A stretch of DNA of 23,044 bases from Verrucomicrobiota bacterium (GTDB taxonomy: Bacteria; Verrucomicrobiota; Verrucomicrobiia; Opitutales; Opitutaceae), in NCBI GenBank assembly GCA_023457715.1, contig JAEWKR010000185.1, forward strand, positions 1 through 23,044, written 5' to 3'. The notes beneath the pieces were generated by a model. That model searched no databases and was not told the origin of the DNA. It saw nothing but the letters and a program-made list of their open reading frames with translations. Within the stretch, counting starts at the first letter, position 1. Each line of letters starts with the position of its first letter. Both the position numbers and the translations under genes were made by a program. Positions 13,285 to 20,277 of this stretch are shown here, piece by piece.

Positions 13285-13443
13285 GGGGGGCGGTGAGATC
13301 AGGCAGAGAACCCAAGCTGTACTTCGGCGCCGCCGGGCGCGACTTGAACGGCTACGAAGTTCGAGGTGAGCATTACTTAGATCGCGCGGTGCAACATTTA
13401 CTCTGGCGTCACGCGGATCAGGCCGGGAGTCTTGCCCCTTTTC

Positions 13444-14154
13444 ATGCACCAAGAATCGAAGCGGACGGAGGCGCCCTGGCTTGCGGGCGTTCGCGCAGCC
13501 CGCGCGACGGCGGCGCCCGCCCTTGTGTTGCAGGCAGTTGCGCTGACGCTCGTGCTCGCGTACTACCGTCACCCGCCCACTCACGAGGCCGTCAACGCCC
13601 TCGCCCACCTGCACGACCGGTTCGGTCATCTGTTCGGCATTGTTTCCACCGGGCTGTTCGGCGGGGCGATTCCATTCCTTTATCTGCGGGCGCGACGGGC
13701 AACCCACGACCGGTTTACCTGGGCCGGCGGCGCGGCGTTGACGGCGTTCTGGTCGTACAAAGGCCTGGAGGTGGGTCTCTGGTACCGCTTTCTTGCGGCC
13801 ACCGTGGGCGAGGCGACCGACGTGTCGACGGTCACGATCAAGATGCTCCTGGATCAGTTCGTTTATTGTCCGATCATAGCCGTCCCGGCCACGGTGCTGG
13901 TGTACGCGTGGGTGGAGAGCCGGTTCGACGCCGGGCCGGTGCTGCGGGATGTGAAGGCCGGCGGCTGGTACTGGCGGCGCGTGATGCCGGTGCTCATTTC
14001 GAATCTCGGGGTCTGGATCCCCGCCGTCTGCATCATTTACGCGCTGCCGACGCCGCTGCAGCTACCGCTGCAAAACCTGGTGCTCTGCTTCTTCACCCTG
14101 CTGCTCGCGCACGTGACGCAGCGAAGGCCAATCGCGGAAACGCTGAAAGGCTGA
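13444..14154 (+). CDS. Mpv17/PMP22-like integral membrane protein
   Basis: A 236-residue membrane protein with hydrophobic segments at about 24-41, 65-82, 93-110, 138-157, 182-200 and 207-224. The middle and C-terminal parts resemble the Mpv17/PMP22 family of mitochondrial and peroxisomal membrane proteins: WYRFL (113-117), KMLLDQFVYCP (133-143, against the family K-MLLDQ-x(3)-AP) and ISNLGVWIPAVCIIYALP (185-202, against N-x-x-x-WP-x-x-Q-x-x-NF-x-x-VP). The Gln and Asn of the last motif are not conserved. Family members are thought to form channels or affect organelle homeostasis; the bacterial function is unknown. The ATG at 13444 is preferred, with a TTG at 13432 as alternative. It is divergent from the sensor kinase and convergent with the GspC-like gene. 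This is an unexpected family for a bacterium, assigned from motifs only. Confidence 0.8.
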   Translation: MHQESKRTEAPWLAGVRAARATAAPALVLQAVALTLVLAYYRHPPTHEAVNALAHLHDRFGHLFGIVSTGLFGGAIPFLYLRARRATHDRFTWAGGAALTAFWSYKGLEVGLWYRFLAATVGEATDVSTVTIKMLLDQFVYCPIIAVPATVLVYAWVESRFDAGPVLRDVKAGGWYWRRVMPVLISNLGVWIPAVCIIYALPTPLQLPLQNLVLCFFTLLLAHVTQRRPIAETLKG

Positions 14155-14161
14155 ACGGATA

Positions 14162-14175
14162 CCGGCTGAAGCCGG
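14162..14175. repeat. Hairpin CCGGCT-GA-AGCCGG between convergent genes
   Basis: A perfect 6-bp stem with a 2-nt loop, 8 bp after the Mpv17-like stop codon, in the 51-bp gap between convergent genes. Its arms match the hairpin at 949-968. It might serve as a bidirectional transcription barrier, but there is no T-tract. Confidence 0.5.
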
Positions 14176-14205
14176 CGCCACGGGGCCAGTCCATCAGCCT
14201 CCCGC

Positions 14206-14859
14206 TCAGCGGCGGATCGGCTGCATCGACTGCTGGATATCCTGCCGGGTGACATTGGGCTGCTGCGGCAGCGGCGTGGGCGCTGCGCCGCCACCCTGGG
14301 CCTGAAGCTGTGCCTGCTGCGCCGCCTGTTCGCGCAAGGCGCGACGGCGAGCCACCTCCGCGGCCACGGCCTCCAGTCGACGTTGCTCGTCGGCCGGGGT
14401 CGGATTCGGCACCACGGTCTGCACCACGGCCGGGGACACATTGGGCAGGGAGACGGGCGGCGGGGCCGGCAGCCCCATCGGTGCCGCGCCGGACGACACC
14501 ACCTTCGCTGCCTTGAGTTGCAGCGTCAGCGTCTGCGAGGCATGCTCGATCGTCACCGTGTCGTTGGCCGCATCGTACTGCGTCACCACCACCTCGAGAT
14601 TCGCATCACGCTCGCCCAGCTTGAGCCAGGAGCCGACCTTGCGCGCGGGATCGTTGATGCGGAACTGGCGCACATCGCCCACCTGCATCGTCCCGCCAAA
14701 CACCAGCGGCGCATTGGCCGTCGCGGCGGATCCAGCCGCGGCGCCCTGGGGCGGCAGAAAGGGCGAAACCTTCAGCAGCTCCGCGCGTGCCGAGACCAGC
14801 CCCACCGTGCCGAATAGCACAGCCACGGCGCAACGAGGGGAGAGACGGGGGGAACGCAT
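14206..14859 (-). CDS. Exported protein with GspC/PilP-like domain
   Basis: Predicted 217-residue exported protein. A signal peptide spans ~1-26 (ARA|E), a short low-complexity linker follows, and a compact beta-rich domain covers ~50-122: GTMQVGDVRQFRINDP, then WLKLGERDANLEVVVTQYDAANDTVTIEHASQTLTLQLKAAKV. The pattern 'module statement, W-x-x-LGE, strand, YD--NDTVT-E, L-LKAAKV' recalls the periplasmic domains of type II secretion GspC and pilus PilP. A Pro-rich stretch (131-153), a charged Ala/Arg helix (~157-187) and a Gln/Pro-rich tail end the protein. No other secretion or pilus gene is in the window, so the role is uncertain. It is convergent with the Mpv17-like gene. The start at 14859 places the signal peptide at the N-terminus. 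Confidence 0.75.
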   Translation of the reverse strand: MRSPRLSPRCAVAVLFGTVGLVSARAELLKVSPFLPPQGAAAGSAATANAPLVFGGTMQVGDVRQFRINDPARKVGSWLKLGERDANLEVVVTQYDAANDTVTIEHASQTLTLQLKAAKVVSSGAAPMGLPAPPPVSLPNVSPAVVQTVVPNPTPADEQRRLEAVAAEVARRRALREQAAQQAQLQAQGGGAAPTPLPQQPNVTRQDIQQSMQPIRR

Positions 14860-14940
14860 CGGAGTGGTGACAAATAGGGCTGGAGACCGTTCCGCGTCAA
14901 GTGGCTGCCCCGCGGAGCGAAAGTGCGGGTTGGGTTACTG

Positions 14941-15010
14941 GTTTCTAGTTTCTAGTTTCTAGTTTCTGGTTTCTCGTTTCTCGTTTCTCGTTTCTCGTTT
15001 CTGGTTTCGG
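14941..15010. repeat. Heptamer tandem array GTTTCTN, 10 units
   Basis: Seventy bases fall into ten 7-bp units of GTTTCTN, where the last base is A, G or C; the final unit is GTTTCGG. Units group by variant: three A, one G, four C, one G. The array lies between the stop of the Lrp-like gene and the promoter region of the GspC-like gene. One end is only 19 bp from the Lrp-like stop codon. Confidence 0.93.
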
Positions 15011-15028
15011 GGGTCCAACTCGAAACCC

Positions 15029-15301
15029 CTAATCCACTCCGATCGCGCGGCCGCCTTCGCGTTTGTCGAAGCTGCGGAAGGCGAACATCGTCTCGCTGTC
15101 CACGATTCCTTCGGTGCGCAGGAGCTGGTCGGTGATGATGGCCTCCACTTTGTCGACGTCGGCGCACTTGATCATGGCGAGCAGATCGTAGCGCCCGGAA
15201 ATGGAGTACACTTCGGACACGTCTGGAATCTCCAGCAGCTTCTCGGCCGTGCCGGTCACATTGCGGTGGTCCACCTTCAGCAGGACAATCACGGTAGGCA
15301 T
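15029..15301 (-). CDS. Stand-alone Lrp/AsnC ligand-binding (RAM) domain protein
   Basis: A 90-residue protein covering only the effector-binding domain of Lrp/AsnC regulators, with no helix-turn-helix. Visible features are the first strand PTVIVLLKVD, a helix (VTGTAEKLLEIPDVSEVYSISG), the core strand-turn GRYDLLAMIKCADVD (~37-51), a helix (KVEAIITDQLLRTEGI) and the closing strand DSETMFAFRSF. Such single-domain proteins form ring-shaped oligomers that bind amino acids and may modulate full-length Lrp proteins or enzymes. The partner and ligand are not visible. The ATG at 15301 fits the first strand; upstream codons would add an unrelated basic tail. It is divergent from the ABC exporter genes, and the 205-bp gap between them carries a G-rich heptamer array. 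Confidence 0.9.
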   Translation of the reverse strand: MPTVIVLLKVDHRNVTGTAEKLLEIPDVSEVYSISGRYDLLAMIKCADVDKVEAIITDQLLRTEGIVDSETMFAFRSFDKREGGRAIGVD

Positions 15302-15352
15302 GCGGATGACGGTAGTGCGCCGGGCCGGGGGGTGCAAGGGGCGAGGGGTATT

Positions 15353-15434
15353 GGGTTTTGAGTTTTGGGTTTTGGGTTTTGGGTTTTGAGTTGGGGTTCC
15401 GGGTTGGGTTTTGGGTTTGGGGTTCTGGGTTTTT
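15353..15434. repeat. GGGTTTT heptamer array (G-tract rich)
   Basis: Five clean units of GGGTTTT/GAGTTTT (15353-15387) are followed by about six degenerate 7-bp units to 15434. The plus strand carries many runs of three or four G separated by short T-rich loops, so it could fold as a G-quadruplex. It lies between the divergent Lrp-like and ABC genes, about 75 bp before the ABC start. A second array of the same unit is at 20042-20076. Confidence 0.9.
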
Positions 15435-15506
15435 GTCGTGGCCGGGTTCCACCCTAGAAAAAATTACGTGCGGCGGACCGGTGAGGGGGTAAGGTGCCGC
15501 TTCCGC

Positions 15507-17384
15507 ATGTCCGACCTTGCCGCTGCCACCGCCGCCTCGTCGCCTTCCAATGGCGCGCTGGTGCGAAGGCTGTTCGGGCTGGCCTGGCGGTACCGGCTGC
15601 ACTGCCTGGAGACGCTCGTGATCCAGCTGGTGCTGCTCACCCTGGGCATCGTGGGCCTGAGCTTCACGGGCCTGGGCATCGACTACATCCGCCACCGCGC
15701 GGAAGGCGTGCCACTCGCGCCGAACCGACTGAATCTGGTGCTGCCGCAGACCTGGGAACCGCTGCAGGTGCTCGCGATGCTCGCCGCCGCCATCCTGCTG
15801 CTCGCCGTGTCCCGCGCGATCCTCAACTACCTCTACGCACTGTCGGTCAACACCCTCGTGCAACAGAAGCTCGTCGTCGACCTCCGTGCCGAGGTGTACG
15901 ACAAGCTGCAACGCCTCAGTTTCCGGTTCTTCGACGCCAACACGACCGGATCGATCATCACGCGCGTGACGAGCGACGTGCAGTCGGTCCGGATGTTCGT
16001 GGACCAGGTGCTGATCCAGACGGTGATCATGGGCATCTCGCTGACCGTCTACCTCGTGTACATGGCGAGCCTCAGTCCCAGTCTCACGCTCGCCTGCCTG
16101 GGAACGACGCCCGTGCTCTGGATCCTCTCCGCCTGGTTCTCCCGCAAGGTGCAGCCGGAGATGACGCGCAACCGCACCCTGGTGGAGAAACTGGTGCAGT
16201 TCCTCGCGGAAAGCATCCAGGGCATCGCGGTCACGAAAGGCTTCGGACGCGAGGCGGAGCGACGGGCAGCCTTCGACGCGGCCAATCGCGCCTGCCTGGA
16301 ACAACAGCACACCATTTTCTGGCGGATGAGCCTGTTTTCCCCCGCGATCGGCTTCCTGACGCGCATCAACATGATGGTGCTCCTCGGCTACGGGGGGTAC
16401 CTCGTGATCCAGGGGGAACTGCCGTTCGGCACGGGGCTCGTGGTGTTCGCCGGCCTGCTGGAACAATATTCCGGCCAGGTGAACAACATCGCCACCGTCG
16501 TGAACAGCGTGCAGCAGTCGCTGATCGGCGCGCGACGCGTCTTCGAAATCCTCGACGCGCCGGTGGAGGTGAAAAACGCCCCCGACGCCGTGCGCGTGCC
16601 GCGCCTGCAGGGGGCGGTGCGCTTCGAGGCCGTCTCCTTCGCCTACCATGCCACCGACGCGGTGGTGCGGGACATCAACCTCGACGTGAAACCGGGCCAG
16701 TGCGTGGCCATCCTCGGCGCGACCGGCGCGGGCAAGAGCGTGCTGATGAGCCTGATACCGAGATTCTACGATCCGACCGCCGGCCGCATCCTGCTCGACG
16801 GGCGCGATGCGCGCACCCTCCACCTCGACGATCTGCGGCGCAACATCGGCCTCGTCTTCCAGGAAAGCTTCCTCTTCTCGAACACGATCGCGGCGAACAT
16901 TGCCTTCGGCCACCCCGAGGCCACGCCGGCCCAGATCGAGAAAGCCGCGCGCATCGCAGCCGCGCACGAGTTCATCATGCGCCTGCCGAAGGGCTACGAC
17001 ACGCTCTTGGGGGAGAGCGGCAACAGCCTTTCGGGCGGCCAGCGGCAGCGACTCGCCATCGCGCGCGCGGTGCTGCTGGAGCCGGCCATCCTGCTCCTCG
17101 ACGATCCGACCGCGGCCATCGACAGCGAGACGGAGCACGAGATCTTCGAGGCGCTCGACCGCGCCATCGCGGGCCGGACGACCTTCATTGTCGCCCACCG
17201 GCTGAGCACGCTGCGGCGGGCCGACTTCATCATCGTGCTCGAACGCGGCCGGATCGTGCAGCAGGGCACGCACGAGGAACTCATGGCGCGGCCGGGCCCG
17301 TACCTGCACGTGGCGAGCCTGCAGCTGGTGGATGGCCGCGAACTGCAGGCGGCCGCCAAGGGAACCCCGAACCTCCGAACATGA
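15507..17384 (+). CDS. ABC exporter half-transporter, subunit A (degenerate Walker B)
   Basis: A 625-residue ABC half-transporter. The membrane domain (~20-345) has six predicted helices, including a first extracytoplasmic loop longer than usual (~58-85). The nucleotide-binding domain (~370-605) has Walker A GATGAGKS (404-411), Q-loop Q452, signature LSGGQ (508-512), Walker B ILLLDD (528-533) and H-loop H564. The catalytic Glu after Walker B is Asp (D533), as in the non-canonical subunit of heterodimeric exporters such as TM287/288 and BmrCD. Together with the altered signature in the next gene, this implies one weak and one active ATP site. Its stop codon overlaps the next start (ATGA, 17381-17384), so the two are translationally coupled. 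Probable role is export of a drug or lipid; the substrate is not evident. The ATG at 15507 is chosen since upstream codons lie in repeat sequence. Confidence 0.95.
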   Translation: MSDLAAATAASSPSNGALVRRLFGLAWRYRLHCLETLVIQLVLLTLGIVGLSFTGLGIDYIRHRAEGVPLAPNRLNLVLPQTWEPLQVLAMLAAAILLLAVSRAILNYLYALSVNTLVQQKLVVDLRAEVYDKLQRLSFRFFDANTTGSIITRVTSDVQSVRMFVDQVLIQTVIMGISLTVYLVYMASLSPSLTLACLGTTPVLWILSAWFSRKVQPEMTRNRTLVEKLVQFLAESIQGIAVTKGFGREAERRAAFDAANRACLEQQHTIFWRMSLFSPAIGFLTRINMMVLLGYGGYLVIQGELPFGTGLVVFAGLLEQYSGQVNNIATVVNSVQQSLIGARRVFEILDAPVEVKNAPDAVRVPRLQGAVRFEAVSFAYHATDAVVRDINLDVKPGQCVAILGATGAGKSVLMSLIPRFYDPTAGRILLDGRDARTLHLDDLRRNIGLVFQESFLFSNTIAANIAFGHPEATPAQIEKAARIAAAHEFIMRLPKGYDTLLGESGNSLSGGQRQRLAIARAVLLEPAILLLDDPTAAIDSETEHEIFEALDRAIAGRTTFIVAHRLSTLRRADFIIVLERGRIVQQGTHEELMARPGPYLHVASLQLVDGRELQAAAKGTPNLRT

Positions 17385-19435
17385 CGACGCCGTCATCAGC
17401 ACCGGAGCCACCGGATCCGAGATCCGGGAGGCGGGAGGCGGGAGGCGGCACTTCCGATCCCGGATCCAGCATCCCCGCGGGCTTCGAGGTCCGCAACATG
17501 GGGCTCGTCCACCGTCTCCGCGACGACGAGGAACCCGAGGATCAGTTCAAGCCCCTCGAGTGGGGGCTGATCCGGCGGCTCTTCCGCTACACGGCGCCGG
17601 TGAAGCGCAAGCTCATCGCGCTGCTGGTGCTGACGACCTTCCGTTCCGCCCAGCTGCCGGCGCTCGTGTGGGCCTCCGGCCGCATCATCGCCGGGCCCAT
17701 CGCCGATCACGACCGCGCCGTGCTGCCCTGGGCCTTGCTCGGCTACGGCCTTCTGGCCCTGACCACCGATGTCATGTTTCATTGGCGCCAGCGGTACGCG
17801 CTCGAGATTGGCGAGACCGTGGTGAACGGACTGCGGGCCGACCTCTTTCGCTGCCTGCTGCGGCAGCCGATGAGCTTCTTTCACCGGATGAAGCTGGGCC
17901 GGATCATCAGCCGGATGACCAGCGACGTGGAGGCCATGCGCGTCGGCATCCAGGACGTCCTCTTCGTCAGCGCGATCCAGTTCGGCCAGATGCTCTTTAC
18001 CGCGGTGGTGATGCTGCTGTGCGATCCGATCCTGTTTCTCATCGTCGCCGGCATGGCCCCGGTGCTCTGGAGCGTGAACCGGCACTTCCGCGTCCGCCTG
18101 AGCCAGCTCACGCGCGCCACCCATGAAAGCTTCAGCCGCGTCACGGCCACGCTCGCCGAGTCGGTCAGCGGCATCCGGGTGACGCAGGGCTTCGTGCGGC
18201 AGGAGACGAACGCCGGGCTCTTCCGCGGCCTGCTGGCCGATCACGCCCGCTACAACATCGCGCTGGCCCGCACCTCCGCGATCCTCACGCCGCTGCTGGA
18301 GCTGAACAGCCAGTTCTTCGTCGCCATCCTGCTGCTCTTCGGCGGCTGGCGGGTGTTCGACGGCGCCATGAACCTGGATGCGCTGATCCAGTTCTTCTTT
18401 CTGTCGACGTTCTTCTTCTCGCCCATCGCCATCATCGGCAACCAGTACAACCAGGCCCTCGTGGCCATGGCGGGCGCCGAGCGCGTGTTCCGGCTGATCG
18501 ACACGAAACCGGAGTGGGAGGACGCCCCCGATGCGGTGGACCTGCCGGACCCGAGAAGCGCGCGGGGAGACCAGGGACTGGGGGCGGAAGATGGAGACGA
18601 GGGGCCAGGGACCAGGGACCAGGGACAAGTCGGGCGGATGAGGCCGGCCGCTGGCCAGTCGCATGCGGGCATGCGGGTGGAGTTTCGCAACGTATCGTTT
18701 GGCTACGATCCGAACCGCATCGTGCTGCACGATGTGAACTTCGTGGCGGAGCCGGGCCAGACCATTGCGCTCGTCGGCCACACCGGCAGCGGGAAGAGCT
18801 CAATCATCAACCTGGTCTCCAAGTTCTACCTCCCCGGCCGCGGCGAACTCCTGATCGATGGCCGGGAGATCCGCACGCTCAGCAGCCGCTCGCTGCACGC
18901 GCAGACCGGCATGGTCCACCAGCAGAACTTCCTCTTCAGCGGCACGGTGCTGGACAACATCCGGATGGCGCGTCCGGAGGCCACCGAGGCCGAGGTGCGC
19001 GCCGCGGCCGGCCGCCTCGACTGCCTCGACCTGCTTGATGCGCTGCCCCAGGGCCTGCACACCGAGGTCGGCGAGCGCGGCGCCGGGCTCTCCATCGGCC
19101 AGCGCCAGCTGGTGTGCTTCACCCGCGCGCTGCTGGCGGACCCCCGGCTCGTGATCCTCGACGAGGCGACGAGTTCGATCGACGCGGTGACGGAGGCCCG
19201 GCTGCAGCAGGCCCTCGTATCCTTGCTGGCAGGACGCACGAGCTTCGTCGTGGCGCACCGGCTCAGCACCATCCGTCACGCCGACCTCGTGCTCGTACTC
19301 GAGCACGGTCGCATCATTGAGCGCGGCACGCACGCGGCCCTCGTCGCGGCCGGCGGCCACTACGCCGCGCTCTACCGCCAGTTCGTGCAGGTGGACGAAA
19401 CGGTCGGGGGAAAAGCGGAAGGACGGAACGCCTGA
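17381..19435 (+). CDS. ABC exporter half-transporter, subunit B (canonical Walker B)
   Basis: A 684-residue partner of the preceding exporter subunit. A repeat-derived N-terminal tail (~10-32) precedes the membrane domain (~60-375) and a nucleotide-binding domain (~432-670) with Walker A GHTGSGKS (466-473), Q514, signature LSIGQ (570-574, Gly replaced by Ile), Walker B VILDE (591-595, catalytic E595) and H626. The altered signature would complete the weak ATP site with subunit A's D533, while E595 and subunit A's LSGGQ form the active site. Between the two domains lies a low-complexity insertion (~388-430, Gly/Asp/Arg/Gln-rich) encoded partly by a GGGACCA heptamer array. Paralogues usually have only a short linker here. 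Expression is probably coupled to subunit A through the ATGA overlap. No terminator is obvious after the stop. Confidence 0.95.
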   Translation: MTTPSSAPEPPDPRSGRREAGGGTSDPGSSIPAGFEVRNMGLVHRLRDDEEPEDQFKPLEWGLIRRLFRYTAPVKRKLIALLVLTTFRSAQLPALVWASGRIIAGPIADHDRAVLPWALLGYGLLALTTDVMFHWRQRYALEIGETVVNGLRADLFRCLLRQPMSFFHRMKLGRIISRMTSDVEAMRVGIQDVLFVSAIQFGQMLFTAVVMLLCDPILFLIVAGMAPVLWSVNRHFRVRLSQLTRATHESFSRVTATLAESVSGIRVTQGFVRQETNAGLFRGLLADHARYNIALARTSAILTPLLELNSQFFVAILLLFGGWRVFDGAMNLDALIQFFFLSTFFFSPIAIIGNQYNQALVAMAGAERVFRLIDTKPEWEDAPDAVDLPDPRSARGDQGLGAEDGDEGPGTRDQGQVGRMRPAAGQSHAGMRVEFRNVSFGYDPNRIVLHDVNFVAEPGQTIALVGHTGSGKSSIINLVSKFYLPGRGELLIDGREIRTLSSRSLHAQTGMVHQQNFLFSGTVLDNIRMARPEATEAEVRAAAGRLDCLDLLDALPQGLHTEVGERGAGLSIGQRQLVCFTRALLADPRLVILDEATSSIDAVTEARLQQALVSLLAGRTSFVVAHRLSTIRHADLVLVLEHGRIIERGTHAALVAAGGHYAALYRQFVQVDETVGGKAEGRNA
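17426..17448. repeat. GGGAGGC heptamer array inside coding sequence
   Basis: Three tandem 7-bp units of GGGAGGC lie in frame in the N-terminal tail of ABC subunit B. They are flanked by a 9-bp inverted repeat, GATCCGGGA (17421-17429) and TCCCGGATC (17458-17466). The encoded residues are Gly/Arg/Glu-rich and lie before the first membrane helix. Confidence 0.8.
18602..18628. repeat. GGGACCA heptamer array inside coding sequence
   Basis: Units GGGCCA, GGGACCA, GGGACCA and GGGACAA run in tandem within the low-complexity insertion between the membrane and ATPase domains of ABC subunit B (residues ~408-416). A related GGGGAGACCAGGGACTGGGG stretch lies just upstream at about 18564-18583. Confidence 0.8.
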
Positions 19436-19557
19436 GAGGCGGGACTGAAGCGTCGCCCGGCAGGGCCGGCGCGACACTTTTCAGTGACAAACCCACGCCT
19501 CTCCCGGACGCCGACTATGCCCGCCCAGGGGCCTTTCAAGGGAAAAAGCGCTGTTTC

Positions 19558-19588
19558 TCAGAGGTAAAAACGGTGCACTCTCCTCTGA
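19558..19588 (+). promoter_or_regulatory. Hairpin in SWIB upstream region, first of two
   Basis: TCAGAGG (19558-19564) pairs with CCTCTGA (19582-19588) around a 17-nt loop. An overlapping ACTCT/AGAGT pair (19577-19581 and 19591-19595) is mutually exclusive with it. The region is markedly lower in GC than its surroundings and lies about 90-120 bp before the SWIB start codon. Whether it is transcribed is unknown. Confidence 0.4.
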
Positions 19589-19622
19589 AAAGAGTCAGAT
19601 TTTCCTATGCAAGAGCGACTTT

Positions 19623-19654
19623 TTCCCTCTAGAACGACGTTGCTTTAGAGGGAA
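19623..19654 (+). promoter_or_regulatory. Hairpin in SWIB upstream region, second of two
   Basis: TTCCCTCTA (19623-19631) and TAGAGGGAA (19646-19654) form a perfect 9-bp inverted repeat around 14 nt, ending 25 bp before the SWIB start codon. It could be a leader-RNA stem or a dimeric operator. I cannot tell which from sequence. Confidence 0.5.
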
Positions 19655-19679
19655 TAATCACTCCAAACCAAACTCAACC

Positions 19680-19952
19680 ATGGCAAAAAAATCCGCCCGT
19701 AAACCCAACGCCGCGTTCATGAAGCCCGTTCAACCGAACGAGAAGCTCGCCGCTGTCGTCGGTTCGAATCCCCTTCCCCGCACCGAGCTGACCAAGAAGC
19801 TCTGGGCCTACATCAAGAAGAACGGTCTTCAGGACAAGAAGGTGAAGACCCAGATCAATGCCGACGACAAGCTGAAGGCCGTCTTCGGTGGCAAGACCAA
19901 GGTCTCGATGTTCGAGATGACCAAGCTGGTCTCGAACAACCTCTCCAAGTAA
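19680..19952 (+). CDS. SWIB/MDM2-domain protein
   Basis: A 90-residue basic protein. After a Lys-rich N-terminus (MAKKSARKPNAAFMKP) it is a single SWIB domain: SNPLPRTELTKKLWAYIKKNGLQDKK (~29-54), then KTQINADDKLKAVFGGKTKVSMFEMTKLVSNNL (~56-88). SWIB is known from eukaryotic SWI/SNF chromatin-remodelling complexes. In bacteria it occurs in chlamydiae, alone or fused to topoisomerase I, and in related phyla. A role in DNA condensation or transcription is plausible, but the bacterial partner is uncertain. The gene stands alone, with a structured upstream region and a strong terminator 16 bp after its stop, which fits high, independent expression. Its Lys codons are nearly all AAG. The start is unambiguous: no upstream in-frame extension is credible. 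Confidence 0.95.
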   Translation: MAKKSARKPNAAFMKPVQPNEKLAAVVGSNPLPRTELTKKLWAYIKKNGLQDKKVKTQINADDKLKAVFGGKTKVSMFEMTKLVSNNLSK

Positions 19953-19968
19953 TTTTTGCGCCTTTCCG

Positions 19969-19997
19969 CCGCCGCGAGCGATCGCGGCGGTTTTTTT
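19969..19997 (+). terminator. Intrinsic terminator of the SWIB gene
   Basis: CCGCCGCGA (19969-19977) and TCGCGGCGG (19982-19990) form a perfect 9-bp stem with a GCGA tetraloop, followed directly by seven T residues (19991-19997). It lies 16 bp after the stop codon. Textbook layout. Confidence 0.95.
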
Positions 19998-20041
19998 GTG
20001 CCCGCTGAGAGGAGTCTTGGGGGTTGGGGGGGTGGGGGGGT

Positions 20042-20076
20042 GAGTTTTGGGTTTTGGGTTTTGAGTTTTGGGTTTT
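20042..20076. repeat. GGGTTTT heptamer array, second copy
   Basis: Five units of GGGTTTT or GAGTTTT, same strand and unit as at 15353-15387, preceded by a G-run. Located between the SWIB terminator and the downstream hybrid kinase. Confidence 0.9.
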
Positions 20077-20095
20077 GGGGCGATCTTTCTCTTTC

Positions 20096-20190
20096 TCTTA
20101 ATCTTAATCTTTCTCCGGCCTTGGTTTTTTGGCGGCTCAACCGACGGCGCAAACCGGGGAGAAAGAGAAAGAGAAAGATTAAGATTAAGA
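20096..20190. repeat. 20-bp perfect inverted repeat of hexamer units
   Basis: Positions 20096-20115 and 20171-20190 are exact reverse complements over 20 bp, 55 bp apart. Both arms consist of hexamer-like units (GATTAA and GAGAAA on the right arm), and the right side continues outward as further GAGAAA units (from about 20159). It could form a long stem-loop. Confidence 0.85.
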
Positions 20191-20254
20191 TTGAGGGGAA
20201 CAGGGGGGAGGGGTTTCGGGATTGCCCCGTGATTCGAGCGGAGGCTTCATACGG

Positions 20255-20274
20255 GGCCCCGTCCACCCGGGGCC
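20255..20274 (+). promoter_or_regulatory. Hairpin directly before hybrid kinase start codon
   Basis: GGCCCCG (20255-20261) pairs with CGGGGCC (20268-20274) over 7 bp with a 6-nt loop, ending 3 nt before the ATG at 20278. In mRNA it would occupy the ribosome-binding region and could lower translation. No Shine-Dalgarno sequence is visible there. Confidence 0.45.
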
Positions 20275-20277
20275 GGC

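Larger units (their letters stand above)
19953..20277. other. 325-bp gene-free spacer: terminator and three repeat types
   Basis: It holds the SWIB terminator, a G-run (20022-20040), a GGGTTTT heptamer array, an inverted hexamer repeat and a hairpin abutting the next start codon. An open frame spans it from 19956 to 20444, but its product is simple-sequence translation (SFGFWVLSFGFW, KRKRKIKIKI), so I do not call a gene. Confidence 0.7.

Noticed and set aside
13285..13443. Possible promoter with TTGAAC at 13344-13349 between divergent genes
   Set aside because: No acceptable -10 box stands 16-18 bp downstream; the nearest AT-rich hexamer is about 21 bp away.
15494..17380. N-terminal extension of ABC subunit B through the whole of subunit A
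   Set aside because: It is an alternate frame of subunit A, Arg/Pro/His-rich without membrane segments. The ATGA overlap and the membrane domain begin at 17381.
14952..17411. An 819-codon minus-strand frame opposite ABC subunit A
   Set aside because: Antisense shadow; its end is translated heptamer array (ETRNEKRETRNEKPETRN), which is repeat sequence.
19761..19771. GGTTCGAATCC, which resembles a tRNA T-loop
   Set aside because: It lies inside the SWIB reading frame, and no acceptor stem, D-arm or anticodon arm surrounds it.
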